Positions 1 to 8,410 of a DNA stretch of 64,000 bases are shown here, piece by piece. Location of the stretch: the NCBI GenBank assembly GCA_020632915.1, contig JACKEP010000011.1, positions 108,359-172,358 of the forward strand. The letters run 5' to 3'. The stretch comes from Alphaproteobacteria bacterium. Its GTDB lineage: Bacteria; Myxococcota_A; UBA796; GCA-2862545. The notes under the pieces are model-generated. The model saw only the letters and a list, made by a program, of their open reading frames with translations. It did not search any database and was not told where the DNA came from. The translations under genes were made by a program, and so were the position numbers. Within the stretch, counting starts at the first letter, position 1; every line of letters starts with the position of its first letter.

Positions 1-220
1 CCGTGGCGCTGACCTTGCCGATGAACGCGCGGATCTGCGTGGCGTTCCACGTGGGCAGCACCGTCTCCAGCATCTCGATCTCGCTGTCGTCGAACACGCC
101 GTCGGACGACGCCATGTGCACGAGGAGCTCGAGGATGGCGTCGTCGGCGGGGGTGCCGGGACGGATGGCGCTGCCGCCCGTGGACGACAGCAGGTGGACC
201 ACGCGATCGACGCCGCTCAT
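1..220 (-). CDS. TerB-like protein, C-terminus cut by the window edge
   Basis: Seen: an ATG at 220 opens a frame of 73 codons that runs off the left end of the window. It contains the segment SSDGVFDDSEIEML, an acidic helix-loop-helix stretch typical of tellurite-resistance TerB/DUF533-like domains, in which Asp and Glu residues line a metal-binding pocket. Known: TerB domains are cytoplasmic helical modules in stress and membrane-associated systems. Inference: a small TerB-fold protein of unknown role. Only the N-terminal part is visible and no ter partner gene is in view. Confidence 0.6.
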   Translation of the reverse strand, partial: MSGVDRVVHLLSSTGGSAIRPGTPADDAILELLVHMASSDGVFDDSEIEMLETVLPTWNATQIRAFIGKVSAT

Positions 221-300
221 GTGCTCTCCGACGAGGGGGGTGGGACCCCGAGGGGCTGTTGCCCGTTGCGGCCACGGCTGCAACCTCTCCCGTCACGCGC

Positions 301-306
301 TAGGGC
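301..306 (+). promoter_or_regulatory. Putative -10 element TAGGGC
   Basis: TA-containing hexamer in otherwise TA-poor DNA, 20 bases before the ATG at 327. It matches the TAnnn(T/C) motif that recurs before many genes here. No convincing -35 is visible. Confidence 0.3.
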
Positions 307-326
307 GCGCGCACCGCGGAGGGCCG

Positions 327-890
327 ATGCCCGAGCATGGCGCGATGGCGCCCGGACGTCACTGGAACGCCGAGGTCGACGGGGCACCGGACCAGGTGCG
401 CGCCCGGATCGTGGCGAGCTGCCTGCGCATCCGGAGCCTGTGGTTCACGTCGCTCGCCGAGCAGCGGGCGTGGGCGCGGTCGACCGACCCGTTGTTCCTG
501 CGGGGCCCGACCGAGGGCACGATCGAGCTCGGGCCCCGGCTGTCGAACCTGCAGGCCGCGCGGCTGGCGCCAGTGCTCCACCTCGACCTCGTGGCGACCG
601 GCGACGGCAGGACGCGCCTGCAGGGCCGCTTCGAGGCGCCGCGCTTCGCCTTCGTCCTGCTCGCACTCTGGGGGGCGACGATGGTGCTCGCGGCCGGCGC
701 GATGGTCGCGCGGGCCGTGCAGGGCGCGGCGGTGTCGCCGCCCGAGGTCGTCGCGTGGTGCGTCATCGCCGGCGGCGTCGGCGTGGCCGCCTGGATCGGC
801 TGGCGCAAGGGCGGCGAGGCGCTGCGGGCCGCGCTGCCGGAGCTGGCGCGTCGGGCGGGCGATCCCGACGCGGGCGCGGACGACTGGTAG
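327..890 (+). CDS. Small two-TM membrane protein of unknown function
   Basis: 187 residues; not recognised as a named family. The ATG at 327 is chosen because GGAGGG lies just upstream and a TAGGGC hexamer precedes it; the frame is open further upstream but has no good start. About 110 soluble residues come first, with a Trp/Arg-rich segment, then two hydrophobic helices (FAFVLLALWGATMVLAAGAM, about residues 109-128, and VVAWCVIAGGVGVAAWIGW, about 140-158) and a short charged tail. The predicted topology is an inner-membrane protein with a sizeable N-terminal domain. It is divergent from the TerB-like gene and convergent with the protease at 929-2068. Confidence 0.6.
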   Translation: MPEHGAMAPGRHWNAEVDGAPDQVRARIVASCLRIRSLWFTSLAEQRAWARSTDPLFLRGPTEGTIELGPRLSNLQAARLAPVLHLDLVATGDGRTRLQGRFEAPRFAFVLLALWGATMVLAAGAMVARAVQGAAVSPPEVVAWCVIAGGVGVAAWIGWRKGGEALRAALPELARRAGDPDAGADDW

Positions 891-927
891 GCGGGCGCCG
901 TGGACGGGTAGGCGGGCGCCGTCGACG
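886..927. repeat. 21-bp tandem duplication after a stop codon
   Basis: Two copies, offset by 21 bases (886 and 907), each beginning GGTAGGCGGGCGCCGT and differing only near the end (GGAC versus CGAC). The first copy includes the stop codon of the upstream gene; the second carries the same TAG. It is a local duplication of the gene terminus, with no mobile-element hallmarks. Confidence 0.7.
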
Positions 928-928
928 G

Positions 929-2068
929 TCAGGCGCGGCGGCGCCGCAGACCCATCGCGAGCAGGCCGCTGAGCGCGAGCCACAGCGGCGCGCCGCCGGA
1001 CTGGTCGCAGCCGCCGATGCGGGCGATCTCGCGCTCGTCGAGCTCGCCGTCGTGGTTGCGGTCGACCACGTCGAACTCCTCGCTGTCGACCACGCCGTCG
1101 TCGTTGGTGTCGATCACGCAGTCGGGATCGGGCTCGTCACAGCCGGGGTCGCACACGAGATCGGTGTACCAGCCGTTGATCGCGCAGAAGTCGGTGGTGC
1201 CGTAGACGCCGTCGACCTGCTCGAGGATGAAGTCGGTGAAGCGGTCGACGCGGGTGGAGCCTGACGCGGCCTTGCACGGGTCGCCGTTGGCGCCGGTGTT
1301 GTTGTCGAGGAAGACGAACGAGTGCACGCCCCACTGCTGCGGACGCACGCTGCGGCCGTTGTCGAGCCCGGTCTGAAGGCGCGCAGCCGGCAGCGACGAC
1401 GGGTCGAAGTACTGCGGACCGCCCGAGTCGCCGCTGCACACGCCCGCCTGGTTCGGGTTGGTCTGGGCGTCGGAGTAGAGGAACTGGTTGTCGGTGGTGT
1501 CGATCGTCAGATCGGCGAAGCGCTTGATGCCCGAGCTGTCCTGGCTGGCCGAGCTCGTGATGCCGTAGCCGACCGAGGTGACCACGGCCTGATCGGCGTC
1601 GACGAGGCCGTCGATGTCCCAGTCGGCGTCGCTGCCGAGGTTGAACCACGTGGGCACCGCACCCGGGATGTCCTCCTCGAGCACGATCACGTTGATGTCG
1701 TTGCGGATCTGGAGGCCACCGCCCGCGTAGTTCGGGTTGGGCTTGTAGTTCTCGAAGCCGTAGTAGGCGGCGCCGTCGACCTCGTTGCCCACGAACGCGA
1801 CGCCGTACTGCAGGAGGTACTGGCGGGGGATGCCGAGCTCCTCGGTGCAGTGGGCGGCGGTGAGGAGCACGCGGGGCGTGATGAGCGAGGCGCTGCAGTC
1901 GGCCTGGGCGAAGCCGCCGGCGGCGAAGCCGATGGCGACGGCGGACGGGAAGCGGTTGCCGCTGACGTCCTTGCCGTGGACGATGTGGCTCCACGACGGG
2001 TCGGCGCTGGGGGCGTCGGCGGCTTGGGCGGACACGGGGGCCAGGGACAGCAGCAGCGCGACGATCAT
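929..2068 (-). CDS. Secreted trypsin-like serine protease with EF-hand-like linker and MYXO-CTERM-like tail
   Basis: 379 residues. Signal peptide: hydrophobic MIVALLLSLAPVSAQA. The S1 peptidase domain covers roughly residues 28-285 with a complete triad: His73 in LLTAAHC, Asp124 in NDINVIVLE and Ser215 in CSGDSGGPQ. Two Asp-rich loops near residues 320-350 (DTNDDGVVDSEE and DRNHDGELDE) look like EF-hand/dockerin calcium loops. The C-terminus is Gly-Cys, a hydrophobic helix and RRRRA, matching the MYXO-CTERM sorting layout. Inference: an exported, probably surface-anchored, calcium-dependent endopeptidase; the substrate is unknown. It is monocistronic and shares a 208-base divergent region with the ceramidase-like gene. 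Confidence 0.85.
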   Translation of the reverse strand: MIVALLLSLAPVSAQAADAPSADPSWSHIVHGKDVSGNRFPSAVAIGFAAGGFAQADCSASLITPRVLLTAAHCTEELGIPRQYLLQYGVAFVGNEVDGAAYYGFENYKPNPNYAGGGLQIRNDINVIVLEEDIPGAVPTWFNLGSDADWDIDGLVDADQAVVTSVGYGITSSASQDSSGIKRFADLTIDTTDNQFLYSDAQTNPNQAGVCSGDSGGPQYFDPSSLPAARLQTGLDNGRSVRPQQWGVHSFVFLDNNTGANGDPCKAASGSTRVDRFTDFILEQVDGVYGTTDFCAINGWYTDLVCDPGCDEPDPDCVIDTNDDGVVDSEEFDVVDRNHDGELDEREIARIGGCDQSGGAPLWLALSGLLAMGLRRRRA

Positions 2069-2222
2069 GGCGCCTCCTCGATGGGGGGTTTCCTACTCCG
2101 TGGTCGGCGCGGGTCGCCGCCCATTGACGAACGATTGCCAACGTCCTCACGCATCTTCGACGGGCCGGACACCGCCCCGCCACACCGGACCGCCGCGCGC
2201 AGGTGTGCAGACGCGCTCACGC

Positions 2223-2251
2223 TTGACGGTCGCCCGTCGGGGGTGTTGGAT
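2223..2251 (+). promoter_or_regulatory. Putative promoter TTGACG-N17-TTGGAT
   Basis: A TTGACG (-35) at 2223-2228 and a TTGGAT (-10-like) at 2246-2251 are separated by 17 bases, and the ATG at 2277 follows 25 bases later. It lies in the divergent region 2069-2276 between the protease and the ceramidase-like gene. It is one of the few places with a recognisable -35. Confidence 0.35.
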
Positions 2252-2276
2252 GCGCGCTCCTGACACCCGGTGCCCG

Positions 2277-4268
2277 ATGACCCGCTCCCTCGCGCTCGCC
2301 CTGCTCCTGCTGCCCGCCTGCAACGGCGCGCCCACCGACACCGACCCGGACGACACCGATCCGGGCTGCACCACCTACACCCGCACCGAGGCGCCCGCGC
2401 CGGGTCCGCTGGTGGCCGGCTACGCGCGCCGGCGCATTCCCGCGCCGCTGGGCATCGGCACGGCCGGCTTCGGGCCGTTCGGGGCGCCCTCGTCGCCCAC
2501 GCCGTTCCAGGAGATCTACCCGGGCACCCAGCACCTGCACGGCCACCCCGAGCTCAAGGCCGTCGCGATCAGCCGCGGCGAGGGGCACGAGGTGGTGTTC
2601 CTGCGCGTGGACGCCGTGGGCATGTTCAGCCAGCTGCGCAACGACATCGTCGCCCGCGCCAGCGCCGCCATGGGGCGCGACCTCGACGACGCGCTGATCA
2701 TCGGCGCCACCCACACCCACTCCGGCCCCGGGCGCGTGGTCAACACCGGCAACCCCGACACGTCGTTCTTCGACTTCATCGCCGACAAGTTCTTCCCCGA
2801 GTTCTACGATCGCTTCGCCCAGGCCGCGGCCGACGCCGTCGTCGAGGCGCTGCAGACCGCCGAGCCCGCCGAGGTGGGCTTCGCGCAGGGCTACAGCGGC
2901 GACGCCCACAACGACCGCCGCTGCGAGAACGGCGAGGACTACGAGAACGGTTCCATCCCGGTCGTGGCGGTGCGCAAGGACGGGCAGGTCGAGGCCGTCG
3001 TCGTGTCCTACGCCATCCACGGCACGGTGTTCAGCATCGACGACCTGTACCTGACGCAGGACGTGCACGGCGCCATCGAGGAGATGATCGAGGACCGCTT
3101 CGACCACCCCGTCGACGTCCTGTGCATGAACAGCTGGGGCGGCGACATGTCCCCGGGACACCCCGCCGACGTGCCCGAGCTCGACGCCGCGTTCATCGAG
3201 GGCGGCTTCCAGGACGTGCGCCGCGTGGGGTGGGCGATGGCCGAGGCGGTCACCGCGGCGCTCGACGACGCCGCCTGGACCGACGCCCCCGAGATCTCCC
3301 TGGAGACCCACCGCCTGCCGATCGATCGCTCCCACATCGGCTACCCGGACGACGTGTTCGAGCGCTTCCCGTACGGCGGCGTCTACTGCAGCAAGGAGCC
3401 GTTCGACGACTGCGACCCGTCCACGACGGTCCCCGACCTCGACGATGCCTGCCTGCCGTTCAACGAGCAGTTCCCGGCGCCGAGCCAGACCAGCTTCACC
3501 GTGGGCACGGTGGGCGACTTCACGCTCGTGACCTGGCCGGGCGAGGCCACCACCGAGGTGGGCGAGGCGCTGATGGACGGCATCGTCGCCGACCACCCCG
3601 ACGCCGGGCCCTTCCTGTTCGTGGGCTACGCCCAGGACTACCTCGGCTACGCGCTGCTCGAGGACGACTGGTGGCAGGGCGGCTACGAGGCGTCGGGGTC
3701 GCTGTGGGGGCCCAAGCAGGGCGAGTACCTCATCGCCCGGGCCCGCGACGCCTACACGACGTGGTCGGAGCAGTCGTGCCCGGACGTGGCCGAGCCCGCG
3801 CCGCTCGAGCCCTTCCCGTACACGATCACGGCCTACGCGCCCGAGACGGCGCTCACCCCCGACGTCGTCGTCACCCAGGGCGCCACGGACGTCGGGCCCG
3901 AGGACGTGCTGACCGTCACCGTGGCCGGGCGTGACCCCTGGCTCGGCACCCCGCTGGCCTGGGTCGAGACCACCGACGGCACGCCGGTCACCCGACCAAA
4001 CACGGTGCGGGTCGACTCCGACGACTACAACTTCGACGTGTCGCTGGCCGTCGAGCCGTCCTACGCCGACGAGGACCGCGCCGACCGCCGCTTCCTGTGG
4101 ACGTTCCGCATCCCCGTGCGCCAGCCGGTCGCCGGCGGCGTGGAGCTGACGCCGGGGAGCTACGTGATCAAGGTCGACGTGCCCGACGGTGCCGGGGGCG
4201 CGAACACCGTCACCAGCGCGCCGTTCACGGTGGCGGCCCAGGCGGGCGTCACCAGCGACAGCTGGTAG
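2277..4268 (+). CDS. Neutral/alkaline ceramidase-like lipoprotein
   Basis: 663 residues. The N-terminus MTRSLALALLLLPAC is a lipoprotein signal with Cys15 as acylation site, followed by an Asp/Thr tether (TDTDPDDTDPG). The catalytic domain resembles the neutral/alkaline non-lysosomal ceramidase family: GYARRRIPAPLGIGTAGFG near the N-terminus, the zinc-site motif GATHTHSGPG (about residues 143-152), a YAIHGTV motif and SWGGDMSP. A beta-sandwich-like C-terminal part follows, as in the family. Known enzymes hydrolyse the N-acyl bond of ceramide. Inference: an outer-membrane-anchored amidase acting on extracellular or host sphingolipid-like amides. The ATG at 2277 is preferred over the one at 2250 because it begins a clean signal peptide. 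Single gene with its own promoter, convergent with the cupin gene. Confidence 0.8.
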   Translation: MTRSLALALLLLPACNGAPTDTDPDDTDPGCTTYTRTEAPAPGPLVAGYARRRIPAPLGIGTAGFGPFGAPSSPTPFQEIYPGTQHLHGHPELKAVAISRGEGHEVVFLRVDAVGMFSQLRNDIVARASAAMGRDLDDALIIGATHTHSGPGRVVNTGNPDTSFFDFIADKFFPEFYDRFAQAAADAVVEALQTAEPAEVGFAQGYSGDAHNDRRCENGEDYENGSIPVVAVRKDGQVEAVVVSYAIHGTVFSIDDLYLTQDVHGAIEEMIEDRFDHPVDVLCMNSWGGDMSPGHPADVPELDAAFIEGGFQDVRRVGWAMAEAVTAALDDAAWTDAPEISLETHRLPIDRSHIGYPDDVFERFPYGGVYCSKEPFDDCDPSTTVPDLDDACLPFNEQFPAPSQTSFTVGTVGDFTLVTWPGEATTEVGEALMDGIVADHPDAGPFLFVGYAQDYLGYALLEDDWWQGGYEASGSLWGPKQGEYLIARARDAYTTWSEQSCPDVAEPAPLEPFPYTITAYAPETALTPDVVVTQGATDVGPEDVLTVTVAGRDPWLGTPLAWVETTDGTPVTRPNTVRVDSDDYNFDVSLAVEPSYADEDRADRRFLWTFRIPVRQPVAGGVELTPGSYVIKVDVPDGAGGANTVTSAPFTVAAQAGVTSDSW

Positions 4269-4281
4269 GCGTCCCGCGCGC

Positions 4282-4785
4282 CTACACGTGGCGGGCCGGG
4301 ATCGCCCGCGCGCGGATCGCTGCGTCGGCGTCGGGCCAGCGGCGCGCGAGATCGTCGATGTCGCCGTGCACGTAGTCGGCGTAGGCGAAGCCCGGCGCCA
4401 TCGTGGTGCCGAGCAGGGCCGCGCGGCCGCCGGGTGCGAGCAGGGCGCCCTGCCACACCCCGCCGGGAACGACCAGCTGGGGGCGGTGGCCGGCGCGCAG
4501 GTCGCTGCCCAGGGTGACCACCTCGTGGCGGCCGTCGGGGTGCAGGAGCAAGGTGTGGACGGGGTCGCCGAGGTAGTGGTGGAAGACCTCCTCGCCCGGC
4601 AGCACGTGCATCGCCGAGATCGAGCCCGGGGCCAGCAGGTAGTAGATCGCCGTCGACAGGCAGGTGCTGGCGAAGCGCGGGTCGGGGCCCCACGGCTCGG
4701 GGGATCGCCACGTCTCGACGAACCAGCCGCCCTCCTCGGGGTGGGGCTGCAGCCCGAGCAGGTCGATGATCTCCTGGGCCTCCAT
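4282..4785 (-). CDS. Cupin_5 (DUF985) family protein
   Basis: 167 residues, cytoplasmic. The opening EIIDLLGLQPHPEEGGWF and the core pattern (TAIYYLL, MHVLPGEEVFHHYLG, LVVPGGVWQG, GTTMAPGF) match the Cupin_5/DUF985 single-domain cupins, whose biochemical role is mostly unassigned (some are listed as sugar-epimerase-like). The ATG at 4785 is chosen because GGAGGTG precedes it; a GTG 12 bases upstream is also possible. It lies 35 bases behind the phenolic-lipid operon on the same strand, so it could be read through from it, but a TAGCCA hexamer 18 bases before the start suggests its own promoter. Confidence 0.8.
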   Translation of the reverse strand: MEAQEIIDLLGLQPHPEEGGWFVETWRSPEPWGPDPRFASTCLSTAIYYLLAPGSISAMHVLPGEEVFHHYLGDPVHTLLLHPDGRHEVVTLGSDLRAGHRPQLVVPGGVWQGALLAPGGRAALLGTTMAPGFAYADYVHGDIDDLARRWPDADAAIRARAIPARHV

Positions 4786-4803
4786 CGGCACCTCCACGGG
4801 TCC

Positions 4804-4809
4804 TGGCTA
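4804..4809 (-). promoter_or_regulatory. Putative -10 element TAGCCA for the cupin gene
   Basis: Minus-strand TAGCCA, 18 bases upstream of the cupin ATG at 4785 and between that gene and the end of the phenolic-lipid operon. The last base departs from the TAnnn(T/C) pattern. Confidence 0.2.
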
Positions 4810-4820
4810 CCTCGTCCCCG

Positions 4821-5864
4821 TCAGGTGGCCAGGACGCGCAGCGCGCGGTCGAAGATCCACGGCGCCCGGCGGAGCACGCCGGGCAGGGCGCGGCGCAGCG
4901 GAGGCACGGCGGTGAGGCCGAGGAGCCCCCACGTGCTCCACGCGTAGGGCCGCCACAGCCGCCGCCAGTCGGCCTCCCAGCGCGCCGGTGCGTCGGCGAT
5001 CAAGGCGTCGACGAGCGCGACGGCGCCTTGGACGCCGAGCTTGATGCCCTCGCCGGTGAGCGGGTCGACGTAGCCGGCGGCGTCGCCGAGCAGGAGCACC
5101 CGGCCGGCGACGCGCTTGCGGCTGGCGACCGCGAACGGACCGGCCCCGCGGGCTTCGTTGGCGGGGTCGACCAGCCGTTCGGCGAGCTCGGGGAAGTGGG
5201 TGAGGAGGCGATCGAACGGGCGACCGGGGCGGTGGGCCTCGGCGTCCCGTGCGCGCGCGCCGTACAGGATCGCCACGCCCACCAGCGCGTCGTCCACCGG
5301 GGTGACGTAGGCCTCCGCGTCGTCGGCCCAGTGCACGTCGACGGTGTCGGACCACGGGGCCACCGCGAAGTGGCGGCGGATGCCGAACCGGGGGGCGCAG
5401 CGCACGGGGACGTCGAGGTCGAGCGCGCGGCGGATCGGCGACCGGGCCCCGTCGGCGGCGACGAGCCAGCGCGCGTGGAGCCCCGCGGCGCGGACGCCCG
5501 TGTCGTCCTGGCGGACCTCGGTGACGCGGCCGACCACGCGCACCACCCCGGCCGCGTCGGCGGCGTCGAGGAGGGCCTGGTGCAGCACCGTACGCCGCAC
5601 CCCGAGCGCGGGGGCCTCGAGCGCGCCGCGCGCGACCACGTCGCCGCGGACGTAGCGGATGCCGTGGAACGGCCGGGACCGCGCGGGCTGGACGCCGAGC
5701 GTGGCGAGCACGTCGACGGCGCCGGGCATCAGCCCCTCGCCGCACGCCTTGTCGATGACGCCGGCGTGGGGGTCGACCACCGTGACCCGCATGCCGCGGC
5801 GCGCTGCGGCGATCGCCGCCGCCAGGCCCGACGGTCCGGCGCCGGCGACGAGGACGTCGATCAC
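4821..5864 (-). CDS. FAD-dependent oxidoreductase (phenolic-lipid hydroxylase/reductase-like)
   Basis: 347 residues. N-terminal Rossmann motif DVLVAGAGPSGLAAA binds FAD; DKACGEGLMPGA and RVLLLGDAAGYVDPLTGEG are typical of geranylgeranyl-reductase/para-hydroxybenzoate-hydroxylase-type flavoproteins. The GTG start at 5864 overlaps the ligase stop as GTGA and has GGAG upstream, so translation is coupled; the frame is open upstream but that stretch is not homologous-looking. Known: in the Streptomyces griseus srs operon the flavoprotein SrsC hydroxylates the alkylresorcinol made by the type III PKS. Inference: the same oxidative tailoring of the phenolic lipid made here. It is the last gene of the operon. 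Confidence 0.8.
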   Translation of the reverse strand: MIDVLVAGAGPSGLAAAIAAARRGMRVTVVDPHAGVIDKACGEGLMPGAVDVLATLGVQPARSRPFHGIRYVRGDVVARGALEAPALGVRRTVLHQALLDAADAAGVVRVVGRVTEVRQDDTGVRAAGLHARWLVAADGARSPIRRALDLDVPVRCAPRFGIRRHFAVAPWSDTVDVHWADDAEAYVTPVDDALVGVAILYGARARDAEAHRPGRPFDRLLTHFPELAERLVDPANEARGAGPFAVASRKRVAGRVLLLGDAAGYVDPLTGEGIKLGVQGAVALVDALIADAPARWEADWRRLWRPYAWSTWGLLGLTAVPPLRRALPGVLRRAPWIFDRALRVLAT

Positions 5865-7600
5865 GACGCCCTCCGCACCCGTCCCGTGAGGTGGGAGAGG
5901 TGGCCCAGGAAGCTGTCGGCGAGCGCGCCGGCCAGCATCCACGGCGTCACTGCCCGCGGTGGCGTGAGCGTGCCGGCACGCCAGCGCGCCAGCGTCTCGC
6001 TGCGGCGCAGCTTGCCCGAGCTGGTGCGCGGCAGCGTGCCGGGATCGAGGAGCACGGCCAGGTCGGGGGTGATCCCCGTCGCCGCCTTCACCGCCTGCAC
6101 CACCGCCTGGGCCTGACCCTCGGTGCGCTCGCGCACCTCGGCGAACACGAGCACGCGCTCACCGTCCTCGCCGACGTCGGCCACCGCGACGCTGCACCCG
6201 GTGCGCACGCCCGGCACGGCATCGACGGCGCGTTCGAGCTCCTGGGGGGCGTGGTTCCGCCCGCGGTGGACGATCACGTCCTTGGCGCGTCCGGTGACGA
6301 ACAGCTCGCCGTCGCGCAGGAAGCCGAGGTCGCCTGTGTCGAGCCAGCCGTCGACGAACGGCTGGTCGTGGCGGTCGAGGTAGCCCTGCATCACGCTGGG
6401 ACCGCGGACGTGGATGCGACCGACGTTGCCCTCGGCGACGGCGACGCCGTCGCGCACGATGCGGATGGCGTAGTCGGGCAGGGGCGGCCCGACGCTGACC
6501 ACGCGCAGGCCGTCGGGATCGAGGCGGGCGGCGCCGTCGCAGGCCAGCGCGTCGCGGTCGAAGCGCTCCACGCGGGGGCCCCGGCCCACAGGCGTGAACG
6601 TGACCGCCAGGGAGGCCTCGGACAGGCCGTACACAGGCATGATCGCGGCCGGATCGAAGCCGTGGGGACCGAAGCGCTGCGCGAACGCGGCCAGGGTGGC
6701 CGGCGCGATGGGCTCGGCGCCGTCGAGCGCCATCTTCCACGTCGACAGATCGACGCCCTCCAGGTCCTCGTCGCGCACCCGCTCCACGCACAGGGCGTAG
6801 GCGAAGTCGGGCGCGGGGGAGACCGTGCCCCGGTAGGTCGACAGCGCGCGCAGCCACACGGCGGGGCGGGCCAGGAAGACCTCGGGCGGGATCAGGGTGA
6901 GCGGACCGGGCGCCATCAGCGCCGGGAACACGCAGCCGATGAGGCCCATGTCGTGGTAGAGCGGCAGCCACGACACGCCCGACGCGCTCGGGTCGCCGTC
7001 GAGCGGTGTGGTGGCCAGGATCACGTCGAGGATGCGGCTGGCGTTGGCGAGCACCTGGCGGTGGGTGAGCGCCACGGCCTTGGGATCGACCGTGGTGCCC
7101 GAGCTGAACTGGACCATCGCGAGCTGGTCGGGGCCGACGTCGGCGCGGTGCGGGGCACCTGTCGCCAGCGTGGCTGCGTCGATCAGGCCCAGGCGCGGGC
7201 GCGCCCGCTCCAGCACGCGTCCCAGCACGCGGGCCACCCGGGGCTCGGAGACCAGCGCCACGGCCGACGTCGCCTGGAGCATCGCCACCGTGCGGTCGAC
7301 GTACTCGTCGAGGCGGCCCAGACGCACCGGAGGGTACAGCGGCACCGGCACGGCGCCGGCGAGCTGGCAGCCGAAGTAGGCGTCGAAGAACGCCGGACCG
7401 GTGGGCAGCACGATGGCCACGCGCTCCCCCGGCGCGATCCCGCGCGCGACCAGGGCGCCGGCAGCCCGCTCGGCACGTCCGAGCACCTCGGGCCACGGCA
7501 GCAGCGTGGGCTGCTCGTGGCGGTCGAGGAAGCGCAGGCCGGTGCCCGGGCGGTCGAGCGCCGCGGCGCGGTCGAGGTGGTCGCCGATGGTCTCAGGCAT
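5861..7600 (-). CDS. Fatty-acyl-AMP ligase (AMP-binding, FAAL-like)
   Basis: 579 residues, ANL superfamily. Motifs: P-loop-like QFSSGTTVDPKAV (about 164-176), SWLPLYHDMGLIG (about 210-222; this YHDMGLIG form is typical of FAALs), VYGLSEAS, WLDTGDLGFL, and a C-terminal RTSSGKLRR with the catalytic-lobe Lys. Known: FAALs activate free fatty acids as acyl-AMP and pass them to an acyl carrier protein rather than to CoA. Here the gene overlaps the preceding ACP gene by 8 bases, so that ACP is the obvious acceptor. The ATG at 7600 (GGGGGTG upstream) is preferred to a GTG six bases earlier. I could not verify the FAAL-specific insertion by alignment. Confidence 0.85.
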   Translation of the reverse strand: MPETIGDHLDRAAALDRPGTGLRFLDRHEQPTLLPWPEVLGRAERAAGALVARGIAPGERVAIVLPTGPAFFDAYFGCQLAGAVPVPLYPPVRLGRLDEYVDRTVAMLQATSAVALVSEPRVARVLGRVLERARPRLGLIDAATLATGAPHRADVGPDQLAMVQFSSGTTVDPKAVALTHRQVLANASRILDVILATTPLDGDPSASGVSWLPLYHDMGLIGCVFPALMAPGPLTLIPPEVFLARPAVWLRALSTYRGTVSPAPDFAYALCVERVRDEDLEGVDLSTWKMALDGAEPIAPATLAAFAQRFGPHGFDPAAIMPVYGLSEASLAVTFTPVGRGPRVERFDRDALACDGAARLDPDGLRVVSVGPPLPDYAIRIVRDGVAVAEGNVGRIHVRGPSVMQGYLDRHDQPFVDGWLDTGDLGFLRDGELFVTGRAKDVIVHRGRNHAPQELERAVDAVPGVRTGCSVAVADVGEDGERVLVFAEVRERTEGQAQAVVQAVKAATGITPDLAVLLDPGTLPRTSSGKLRRSETLARWRAGTLTPPRAVTPWMLAGALADSFLGHLSHLTGRVRRAS

Positions 7601-7868
7601 CGGCACCCCCGCGGGCGTCGCCGGCCGCCGGCTCGGCCTGGTCGTCGCGCTTGGCCCGCACGAGCCGCACCACGTCGTCCACCGTGCGCACCTCGGCGTC
7701 GTCCTCGGCGTCGAAGGCGATGGCGTAGTGGTCCTCGATGGCGACGACGAGCGCCAGCCGGTCCATGCTGTCGAGGTGCTCCGACAGGTCGCCGTCGGGC
7801 AGCGGACCCTGCCAGCCGAGCGTGTCGGCGGCGAGGCGGTCGAGCGTGGCGCGCACGTCGTCGGTCAT
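7593..7868 (-). CDS. Acyl carrier protein
   Basis: 91 residues. A four-helix ACP pattern is visible with the phosphopantetheine-attachment Ser34 in HLDSMDRL, followed by acidic helix residues (DHYAIAF, RTVDDVVRLV). The ATG overlaps the stop of the methyltransferase gene (ATGA), and its own end overlaps the ligase start by 8 bases, so synthesis of all three is coupled. Inference: carries the fatty-acyl starter from the AMP ligase to the type III polyketide synthase. The last 15 or so residues are a Gly/Ala/Asp-rich tail. It is not the FAS ACP, because no fab genes are nearby. Confidence 0.85.
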   Translation of the reverse strand: MTDDVRATLDRLAADTLGWQGPLPDGDLSEHLDSMDRLALVVAIEDHYAIAFDAEDDAEVRTVDDVVRLVRAKRDDQAEPAAGDARGGADA

Positions 7869-8410
7869 GCAGCCTCGGGGTGTGCAGCGGGGGGCAGCGT
7901 GGCGAGCGCGGCGTTCTCGACCCGCAGGCGCACGGTGAGCAGCAGGGCGTTGAGCACGGTGAACGCCAGCGCCGTGATCCAGGCGGTGTGGATGAGCGGC
8001 AGGGCCAGGCCCTCCAGGACCACGGCCACGTAGTTGGGGTGCGACAGCCACCGGTAGGGGCCGCCGGTGATGCGCGGCAGGCCCGGGACGATGATGACGC
8101 GGGTGTTCCACCGCGGGCCGAGCGTGGTGATGCACCACCAGCGCAGCGCCTGGCAGCCCGCTGCCACGGCGAGCATCGGCAGGCCGAGCCAGGGCAGGAA
8201 GGGCCGCTGCAGCGCCACGACCTCGACGGCACACGCCACCAGGAAGCCCGTGTGCAGCACGACCATCGCCGGGTAGTGGCCGCGGCCGTGCTCCACACCG
8301 CCGCGCGCGAAGCTCCACGCCGCGTGGCGCAGCGACAGGCGCACCTCGGCGAGGCGCTCGACACCGGTCGCCGCCAGGAGGCCCAGGTACAGCGCGGTCG
8401 ACGTCACCAT
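7865..8410 (-). CDS. ICMT-like (isoprenylcysteine carboxyl methyltransferase family) membrane methyltransferase
   Basis: 181 residues with about four to five hydrophobic segments (for example TALYLGLLAATG, MVVLHTGFLVACAVEVVAL and WLGLPMLAVAAGCQALRWW). The family-defining C-terminal motif is present: GPRWNTRVIIVPG, GPYRWLSHPNYVAVVLE. Known: such proteins sit next to type III PKS genes in many bacteria, and SrsB of S. griseus methylates the phenolic lipid. Inference: O-methylation of the alkylresorcinol or quinol at the membrane using S-adenosylmethionine. The ATG at 8410 overlaps the PKS end by 7 bases. Third layer of coupling in the operon. Confidence 0.8.
   Translation of the reverse strand: MVTSTALYLGLLAATGVERLAEVRLSLRHAAWSFARGGVEHGRGHYPAMVVLHTGFLVACAVEVVALQRPFLPWLGLPMLAVAAGCQALRWWCITTLGPRWNTRVIIVPGLPRITGGPYRWLSHPNYVAVVLEGLALPLIHTAWITALAFTVLNALLLTVRLRVENAALATLPPAAHPEAA

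Noticed and set aside
2250..2276. Alternative ATG at 2250 for the ceramidase-like gene.
   Set aside because: It would add a polar N-terminus ahead of a clean lipoprotein signal that starts at 2277, and the putative -10 box (2246-2251) covers it.
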